Assembly (NCBI GenBank): GCA_010279815.1
Contig: QEOQ01000640.1
Location: forward strand, 1,844,269-1,860,876
Direction of reading: 5' to 3'
Origin: Brachionus plicatilis
Taxonomy: Eukaryota > Rotifera > Eurotatoria > Ploima > Brachionidae
DNA: 16,608 nt
Part shown: piece by piece, positions 10,799 to 16,608 of the stretch
How the letters are laid out: every line of letters begins with the position of its first letter
Numbering within the stretch: the stretch's first letter is position 1
Made by a program: the position numbers and the translations under genes
The notes under the pieces: model-generated
Told to the model about the DNA's origin: nothing
The model's input: only the letters and a program-made list of their open reading frames with translations
Databases searched by the model: none

Positions 10799-10844
10799 CG
10801 AGGACGCGTACGTGTACTTGTACTGTACACGTACACGCACTCGA
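10799..10844. repeat. GTAC/ACGT-rich hairpin in the right TIR
   Basis: CGAGGACGCGTACGTGTAC pairs with GTACACGTACACGCACTCG across a short TTGTACT loop. It is the counterpart of the left-TIR hairpin at 6788-6838. The arms match at nearly all positions. Confidence 0.7.
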
Positions 10845-10874
10845 ACACGTCAATTTTTCGTGTCGGAATGTATG

Positions 10875-10882
10875 CCCCTACC
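10875..10882. repeat. Target site duplication, right copy (CCCCTACC)
   Basis: This is an exact copy of 6752-6759, directly adjoining the right terminal base of the transposon. Confidence 0.9.
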
Positions 10883-12022
10883 ATATTATTTAAAATTTTT
10901 ATTTACTATCAAAAAATATTAAGATTCGACCTAGTAACTTATTTCTCCTTGGTTGAATTTGGAGCGAAAAGTCAAAAAATATGGTCAAAATGTTTGAACC
11001 CCTGAGCACCCCCCATGGACCTTTTATTTGAATTTTAAACGACATGTTATTTGGGTTAATCTTTCAGGTATCCAAATTTTCAGCAATAAAATTTTTTTTG
11101 AATTATTTTATTTTATACAACCAGAACGACAATTTAACTAAAATCTATTTCTTTTAAATACCATCTCCAATTCGTACAAATTAATATTTTTTTTTTCTTT
11201 TCTAAACTTTTGAATAATTAATTGTAAATCAAATTTTTCTTTTTGGATACAATTTTTTAATATTTATTTTTTATAAAATTTAAATTAACAAAAACAGCTA
11301 TTAGAATACAATTTCTAAATAATTTCTAAAAAATTTTTTTTACTTCACTTAATTTATGATTTTTCTTTTTTGAAATTATTTTTTTTATGGTAAAAATTAT
11401 TATTTTTATATTTGTACATTATATTTTATAATTTTACATCGCCAGAATTGGCATTAATTGAATCTATTAAATTAATAAATAAATAAAAATATAATTACAT
11501 ATTCGTCTCAAAGCTTTAAATGAAGCTATTAGAGTTGTCTAGTAATACCAATCAATATAATATATTAATTGACCATAATATATCATATCTATCAAACAAG
11601 TAGAGTAATGCTTAACAACTGATCTAACTTAGTAAATCAGCCCTATAACAAAATATATTAAATAATGTCAACTATTTTATGAAGCTAAAATAATTCATAA
11701 TTATTGCTCATTTTATTTAAATTCGACATTTGTTTCATCGATAATTCTAAAAAATTAATTTTTTTAGTTTTTTTTAGTTTTTCACTTTGAAAAAAATTAA
11801 ATTCAAAATCCTAGCTTACGTGTAAGTGTCCTTTCGCAAGTTTTTGTAAAGGTGTTGGTGAATAATACATTAAAAAAATGATAAAAATTTAATACTGACT
11901 ATTTGATACAAAACATTTTATTCTAATAAAAGCTACAAAATTAATTACTACATAAAAAAAGATTTATTAATCTATTCAATTAGTCTTGAATCTTATGTAC
12001 ACATTTGTCACATTGAGGCTCA
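10883..12022. other. AT-rich intergenic region between the transposon and the semaphorin 3' end
   Basis: No coding region is seen. About 10915-11075 is less AT-rich, includes CCCCTGAGCACCCCCCATGG near 10999, and is probably the right part of the older repeat into which the transposon inserted. From about 11090 onward the DNA is low-complexity A/T with the semaphorin 3' UTR expected at its right edge (below 12023). Confidence 0.45.
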
Positions 12023-14964
12023 TCAATTTTTGTCTAGACTCGAACAACTCTGAAAAACAAAAAATTAAAAAAAATTACCAAATAAAAAATTGCTCAAAAT
12101 ACTTTGTCTTTCATTTCTTCCCAATCGTTCAATGCCCGGTGGTATCTATTGTACTCGTCGCACCAGTTATTATACTGCTTAATATAACTCTCTGCTGTAA
12201 TGCACTCTTCAAAAATAAATTTTCAATAAAAACCTTTAAAATTAAAATTTAATTTTACTTTGTCCTGAGCTAGAGATTTCAAGACTCGATTTGGTGGCAT
12301 CTTCAAATTATATAATTAGATTTTTTTTTTTAACTTTTAAAAAAACTAACCTGATTTGTAAACAACATTGTAAGAGCTGAGGAGTTCGTGTTTGTCTGCA
12401 TAGCAGTTATAAACACCGTTGTAGGACGCATTTCCGTTTAAAATGATCAGATCTTTGTTCCAAGTAAAAAAAACATTCTGGTTATTGGTCGTAATTGATA
12501 TTTGGTCTTTTTTCCATTCAATTAGACCAAAAAGGTATTGGTCTTTAACGTTACACTCAAGTAGTAACGCTGAGCCGGACTCAACTTCAACAGATTTGAT
12601 GTTCTCATGTCTCTCTAGCCTCGAGCAAAGATTTGTGTTCAGATTTACCAAATTGGAATTTGACTTTATGCTTTCGCATAGATTTGTACGTATGTTCCAA
12701 CCACAGTGCGGATCGGACATACAAAGACCACATGTGTAGTACTTTGAACATTGTAAATTTAGCTCAACTTGGTAAACTGAATCATCCGAAATAGCAAATA
12801 GTGATTTGTCCTTTTTAATTGATTGATAAAAAAATTGAAAAAATATAAAATTGATTTTACTTTTTTTAGTTTTAATTGCTTGATCCCATTTGTTTCAAGA
12901 TTCCACTCGGCAATTACTTTTTGCGAGTCATAGCTTGACATTTTTATAATTTTTCCATCATCTTTTTGAAAGATTTAAATTTTCTACCAATTCATTAATT
13001 TAAAAAAAGGTCAAGTCAATTACGAGGATAATTTTTCAAAAAAAGTTTATAATTTTGAAGTATTTAAAACTTGAAATCTTTTGATTTTTTTTGTTTAATT
13101 AAAAGAATATTTAAACAATTAAATTAGTATATTAGCTTAATTGATCTTAATTAATTTATTTTAAAATTAATAATCGCTTTTCAAAATGTTTTGCTATTTT
13201 GAAATTTAATTAAAATTTTCAAGGATTTTTTTTGTAATTGAATTCACTGTTTGTAATCAATTTTTTATTTAAAAAAAAATTCAATTGTGATTTAACGCCT
13301 TATTTAACTATTAAAAAATTTTAAAAATAATCTTTTGAAAAAATTGATAATTTCTAACTTTTTTCGTTAATTCATTAGCTTAACTCTCTTTCTCATCTAA
13401 TTCAAAAAAATAATTCAGGGACTATGTTCATTGATTAGCAATTATATTTTTAAAGTTCATATTCAAAAAAAATTAGTATAAACGAAAATTTATTAAAGTG
13501 AACTTATTATAAATTGTTTAAAAATAATTTTAGATATGGCATCATTTTTATCATTTCAATGATAAATGAGAAATTGTTTAAATTTTCTTCACCATTTTAA
13601 AGTCTAGTTGAACAATTTTACTCTAATTTAGACAATCTAAAAACTGTAATTTTTCATATAGATTAAATTTGAAATTTTTAAATTTACAACTATTTAATTA
13701 AAGCTTCTTGCGTCGATGATCAAATTATTTTTTTGAACTAAAAATAAAATTAAAAATATTTATTTTTGTTTTATTTTTCTATGAGATTTAGAATTTAAAG
13801 CTTCATTTTTTTTCATTTTCGTCTTGGGATTTATAAAAATTTTTTTTTTAATGACTTGACTTTAAAAGAGCTAAATTTTCTATCTTTTTGGCAAATTGAA
13901 GTTTGAGATCAAGATTAAATTATCAAATTATAAAATCTAATATTTTTTTCGATAATAGAGCAAAAATTTTTTTTCCTAAGAAATTATTTGACATGTTATG
14001 TAAAGTTTATTTTCATATTTAAAATTTTAAAATGTCCCTTTTTTTTAAATTTCAAATGGGTTAAAATATTTTAATTGATTTTAATAAAAATTTACTTTTA
14101 AAGACAAAAAATTTAATGTTTTAAAATTTATAATTTATCTTAGTGAAAAAAAAATTTATTTGGTTTGAATGAATGAATATAAAAGTTATAAGTTTGAATT
14201 TCTCAATTAACTTTACCAGAATTATTTAAATTATTGATTGTTTTTATTAAATAAATTAGAAATAAATCATTTTGATACTAATTTGATAATGAACCATCAT
14301 TGGACATAACATGTCTAGTAATATTTAGTATTTATTTCTAAAAAAAATATCAAAATCATTGAATTAGTTAAGTTTTTAAAATTTAAAATGATCGTTTTGA
14401 TCTTACACTTCAATTTGCCTTCTTTTTTACTTAAGCATAAAGTCTTATTTATTGTTCCTGAAAAATCTTTATTATTCATCTTTAAAAAACAATTAAGTTG
14501 ATCACCTTTGCATGAACAAATATTTCAGTGAAAACTAAAAAGACTAAAGCCAACAAAAAGACATCTAAAATTATTTACCTGTGCCAAAGTAAAACACATT
14601 CACAGTGATTTCAGTTCCGGGCAGAGTCTCCAAAGGAAACACGGCTTGATTTACCAATTTTAAGTCAAGTCTTTCGTGGGCGACCGAAATTGCATGTTTG
14701 TTAACAAAATGAATGATGGGCCCCTCAATGTGATCTCCAATAAGAGAATGAGTTTTGACAAAGTTGATCACATCATCTTTAAGCAGTTGACTATTGTAGT
14801 TGCATTGATTGGGAAAATTTTTGGGAATTCTGTTGTCAGAAACTTTCGACCAATACTGGGTGCCAGCCATAATTTCCTTGAAGCTATTTGAGGCTGAATT
14901 CAGACCGTTTAGCAAAGAATCTTTGCTAAACTCGCACAAAAACGACACTGAGCTTTGACCAGGT
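12023..14964 (-). CDS. Semaphorin, class 2-like, 3' part (half Sema domain, PSI, Ig, C-tail)
   Basis: Semaphorins are guidance ligands that act through plexins. Exons in transcript order: 14964-14579, 12961-12861, 12810-12351, 12300-12259, 12206-12103, 12049-12023, all GT-AG with matching phases, giving 372 residues of C-terminal sequence. Sema-domain hallmarks: GQSSVSFLCEFS, KTHSLIGDHIEGPI, FYFGTDDGKIIKM (formed across a junction) and SLFAISDDSVYQVEL. The PSI module is CSKYYTCGLCMSDPHCGWN...C. One Ig domain follows (LLLEC...IEWKKD...YNGVYNCYA). The tail, YIKQYNNWCDEYNRYHRALNDWEE, ends in SCSSLDKN with a cysteine and has no membrane helix or GPI signal, so the protein should be secreted, as in class 2. 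If the last intron is not removed, translation ends at TGA 12094-12096 instead. The 5' part of the gene, with signal peptide and first half of the Sema domain, is not in the window as far as I can see. Confidence 0.9.
12962..14578 (-). other. Large intron of the semaphorin gene (1.6 kb)
   Basis: It lies between donor CACAG|GTAAATAA at 14579/14578 and acceptor TTTCAAAAAG|AT at 12962/12961. It splits the codon for the first Asp of GTDDGKI, a very conserved Sema motif, which confirms the joint. The content is low-complexity A/T without ORFs or clear repeats. It is much longer than the other introns of this gene seen here (47-53 bases), so it may hold decayed inserts or regulatory DNA. Confidence 0.75.
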
Positions 14965-15099
14965 CTAAAAAAAAACATTAAGGTCCAAAACCTAAATATG
15001 GGCACTATCACGTTTCATCGAAAACTTTTTTATTGAAAACATTACTCGAATTTTTTTCACAGAAAAAGTTACAAACAGCAAAAAAAAATTTGTACCCAG

Positions 15100-15434
15100 G
15101 GGTCCGAAAACAACTAACCCTTTAAAAATTTTTAGTTTGAAATCATATATTTGTTCAGAATTTTGTCTTGTTTATTTTTAAAAAAAATAAAATTTTGGTC
15201 TCAAATGATCCCTGGAACTACATGCGATTCAAGTGAAAAAAAGCGTTGTTTTTCGCTATTTTTCAATAAATAAAAATGATAAATCTTTTTTTAAATAAAA
15301 ATATACACTAGAGTGTAGAAAATGTGATGCTCTTTCAGAATATATATAATTTTAAAAAATAATTTCATTTTATCATTGAATACCTGGGTTTGAAAGAACC
15401 ACAACTTTTTAAAGGGTTATTAATTTTAGGACCC
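15100..15434. mobile_element. 335-bp MITE-like element
   Basis: Arms of 29 bases at 15100-15128 and 15406-15434 are inverted copies with four mismatches and no gaps; each begins GGGTCC and contains TAACCCTTTAAAAA. The interior has no ORF. No clear target duplication could be defined (left flank TGTACCCAG, right flank ATGAGAAA). It fits a small non-autonomous transposon inside the semaphorin intron. Confidence 0.6.
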
Positions 15435-15740
15435 ATGAGAAAAAAATTATTTTTTGAATTTCTTAAATTTTAGAAATAGAAAACATCGAAAAAATGGCGT
15501 TAAATGTTATTCACTATTAAAATAATTTTTTATTCTATTAAAAATACTTTTTTTCTCTTAAACATTTTTAAATAATTCTTAAACTCTAACTGAGTTGTTT
15601 TTCAGTTATTAAAAATAACTAATTAATATAAAATTTAAAAGTTTTTATTCTTTATTTATTAAAATTTAATACTTTATCATCTTTTTAAATATTCTTTAAG
15701 CCTTTTAAATAATTTTTCTTGCAGTGGTGATTCGATAACA

Positions 15741-15860
15741 GTATTTTACGAAAAAATACGTAAAATACCGTAAATTTACCAAATTTTACAACATTTTACG
15801 TGAATTAACGTAAAATCCGAAAAGTTAAAAGAGGTATTTTACGAAAAATTACGTAAATTT
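15741..15860. repeat. Cluster of TTTACG/CGTAAA motifs
   Basis: Seven copies of TTTACG or its complement CGTAAA occur in 120 bases on both strands. The outer parts form a direct repeat: GTATTTTACGAAAAA followed by TACGTAAA at 15741 and again at about 15835, 94 bases apart. TACGTA and related palindromes recur. It could be an edge of a transposon, a binding-site cluster or a satellite-like fragment. Confidence 0.6.
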
Positions 15861-16349
15861 TCAGGATTTTGAGATAATTTTGGTAAAATTTGGTAAAAAT
15901 CAAAACGGCCAATTCAAAATTTTAGAAAAAATGTCTTTTTTTTTCCTCCAAAAATCGAGAATTTAAGAACTTTTTTTTTTCATAAATTGGTTAAAAAAAA
16001 GTTATATTTAAATTGTTATAAAAAAAACTCATGGAATAAATTTTGGTAGAAAAATTTTTCATAAAATATTCTCATTGAATTTTCTTCAGATATCATGTTA
16101 AAAACTTAAATTTAAATATTAAATTAATTAAATTTTTTTTACGTCTCAATGTATTTACATATTATTAACTTTTGAAATATTTTTTTTTCAATTAAATTAT
16201 TCGTTCTTTGTAGATTAAAGAAAAATGTGAAATAAAAAAGATCAATTTTTTCGAATTATTTTTCAACAATTAATCCCTTTAAAAAATTCTAAAAATGAAT
16301 TTAATTGAATCCACCAAAACATCCAGTACAAAAATATAAAATTTTTATT

Positions 16350-16582
16350 AATTTTGTTCTAAATGTCAAAAACTTGTTCTCTAAATGAAAAAATGTGAAC
16401 CAACTTTTGTTTGGCTGCTGTGGAAGTGTGCAAGATGTGTGCGAATTTGGCAAAATAGCACCCTATTTGAAAGTATTCCGCAGCATTTCGCACACATCTC
16501 GGAGACTTCCACAGTAGCCAAACAAAAGTTGGTTCACATTTTTTCATTTAGAGAACAAGATTTTGACATTTAGAACAAAATT
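16350..16582. mobile_element. 233-bp near-perfect palindromic (foldback) element
   Basis: Two 96-base arms (16350-16445 and 16487-16582) are inverted copies with five differences and no gaps. They begin AATTTTGTTCTAAATGTCAA and end ATGTGTGCGAA near a 41-base loop, which itself contains the smaller hairpin AAATAGCACCCTATTT. Both strands therefore show the same ~60-codon open frame (MKKCEPTFVWLLWK...), which is a by-product of the symmetry and not a gene. High arm identity suggests a recent foldback MITE. No clear target duplication is visible because the flanks are A/T runs. Confidence 0.8.
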
Positions 16583-16608
16583 TAAAAAAAAAATTTATTT
16601 TTGTATTG

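Larger units (their letters stand above)
6760..10874. mobile_element. 4.1-kb DNA transposon with long TIRs and 8-bp TSD, superfamily unassigned
   Basis: The element begins CATACATTCCGACACGAAAA at 6760 and ends with the reverse complement at 10874. The repeats at its ends extend 277 bases on the left and 483 on the right. It is flanked by exact 8-bp duplications. It holds an intact 304-codon ORF (7841-8755), a second serine-rich ORF that appears broken (9846-10336), and short inward-reading ORFs starting in both TIRs. Eight-base duplications are known in hAT, P, Merlin and some Mutator-like elements. Long TIRs with inward transcription starts recall Mutator, while a CA-terminal end with a GC-rich target recalls P. 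I recognise no DDE, RNase-H-like, THAP or zinc-finger transposase signature, so it is either non-autonomous with passenger genes or a family I cannot identify. Confidence 0.85.
10392..10874. repeat. Right terminal inverted repeat (483 bp, with expansions)
   Basis: It is the reverse complement of the left TIR, with two differences: about three instead of one copy of a 42-bp unit, and an extra A/T-rich segment of about 150 bases (roughly 10520-10670). The outer 70-80 bases match almost exactly, including the terminal 16 bases CATACATTCCGACACG. Confidence 0.85.
6512..11084. repeat. Possible older inverted-repeat element interrupted by the 4.1-kb transposon
   Basis: GGATACCTGAAA at 6522-6533 recurs as its exact reverse complement at 11062-11073, with A/T-rich flanks that partly match (GCAAATTTTC versus GCTGAAAATTT). 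The two copies sit about 220 and 190 bases outside the transposon ends. This would fit a pre-existing element of roughly 450 bp with its own terminal repeats into which the transposon jumped. The match is short, so chance is possible. Confidence 0.3.
14965..16349. other. Upstream intron or 5' flank of the semaphorin gene
   Basis: I found no further Sema-domain exon on the minus strand and no gene on the plus strand. As the exon ending at 14964 starts mid-domain (acceptor TTTTTTTTTTAG), this region must be at least partly intron. It contains the TIR element at 15100-15434 and the TTTACG motif cluster at 15741-15860, listed separately; the rest is A/T-rich. Confidence 0.5.

Noticed and set aside
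6760..10874. Possibility that the element is an integrated parvovirus-like genome, because of hairpin-rich terminal repeats and ~4 kb size
   Set aside because: No helicase/replication protein or capsid-like ORF is recognisable, and exact 8-bp target duplications point to a cut-and-paste transposon.
10530..10893. Several overlapping ORFs on both strands with repeated peptide units
   Set aside because: They are produced by the 42-bp tandem repeat and palindromes of the right TIR, whose period is a multiple of three. The mirrored plus and minus frames have no independent coding signal.
11986..12252. 88-codon plus-strand ORF
   Set aside because: It is antisense to the terminal semaphorin exons and is an A/T-rich shadow.
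12443..12739. 98-codon plus-strand ORF
   Set aside because: It is antisense to the semaphorin PSI/Ig exon.
14676..14891. 71-codon plus-strand ORF
   Set aside because: It is antisense to the semaphorin Sema-domain exon.
16359..16573. Two ~62-codon ORFs with almost the same protein on opposite strands
   Set aside because: They result from the palindromic element; no homology or start context supports a gene.

Overview
The window looks like nuclear DNA from a strongly AT-rich invertebrate with compact genes. Genes are split by GT-AG introns, several only 55-65 bp long, and the recognisable products (an alpha-arrestin and a class-2-type semaphorin) are animal families. I see no operons, ribosome binding sites or CRISPR. 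The phylum cannot be fixed from this sequence.

Layout: (1) 1-1500 is AT-rich non-coding DNA with one short inverted repeat. (2) 1501-3115 (minus) is a complete eight-exon alpha-arrestin gene, 391 codons, with two PPxY motifs. (3) 3596-4199 (minus) is a two-exon gene for a small protein with one membrane segment followed by a T1/BTB-like domain, an unusual order. (4) 4240-6750 is AT-rich spacer with a MITE-like element at 6168-6315 and a small GC-richer repeat pair near 5773-5850. (5) 6760-10874 is a 4.1-kb DNA transposon: exact 8-bp target duplication (CCCCTACC), long terminal inverted repeats rich in GTAC/ACGT palindromes, inward-reading ORF starts in both TIRs, an intact orphan 304-codon ORF, and a second serine-rich ORF that appears frameshifted. 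I recognise no transposase in it. (6) 10883-12022 is spacer. (7) 12023-14964 (minus) is the 3' part of a semaphorin gene: half of the Sema domain, PSI, Ig and a short Cys-containing tail. I reconstructed six exons in consistent phase; the 5' exons lie beyond the window or were not found. (8) 14965-16608 is upstream intron or flank carrying a 335-bp TIR element, a cluster of TTTACG/CGTAAA motifs and a 233-bp near-perfect palindrome.

The three host genes all read on the minus strand and have no evident common function: receptor trafficking adaptor, channel-like/BTB protein, and secreted guidance cue. The most novel part is the transposon. Its TIRs, its two ORFs behind copies of the same upstream repeat, and its lack of a familiar transposase make it a candidate for a poorly described superfamily or a non-autonomous element with passenger genes. 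A second unusual point is that 8 of the 14 3' splice sites I could place end in AAG rather than CAG or TAG.
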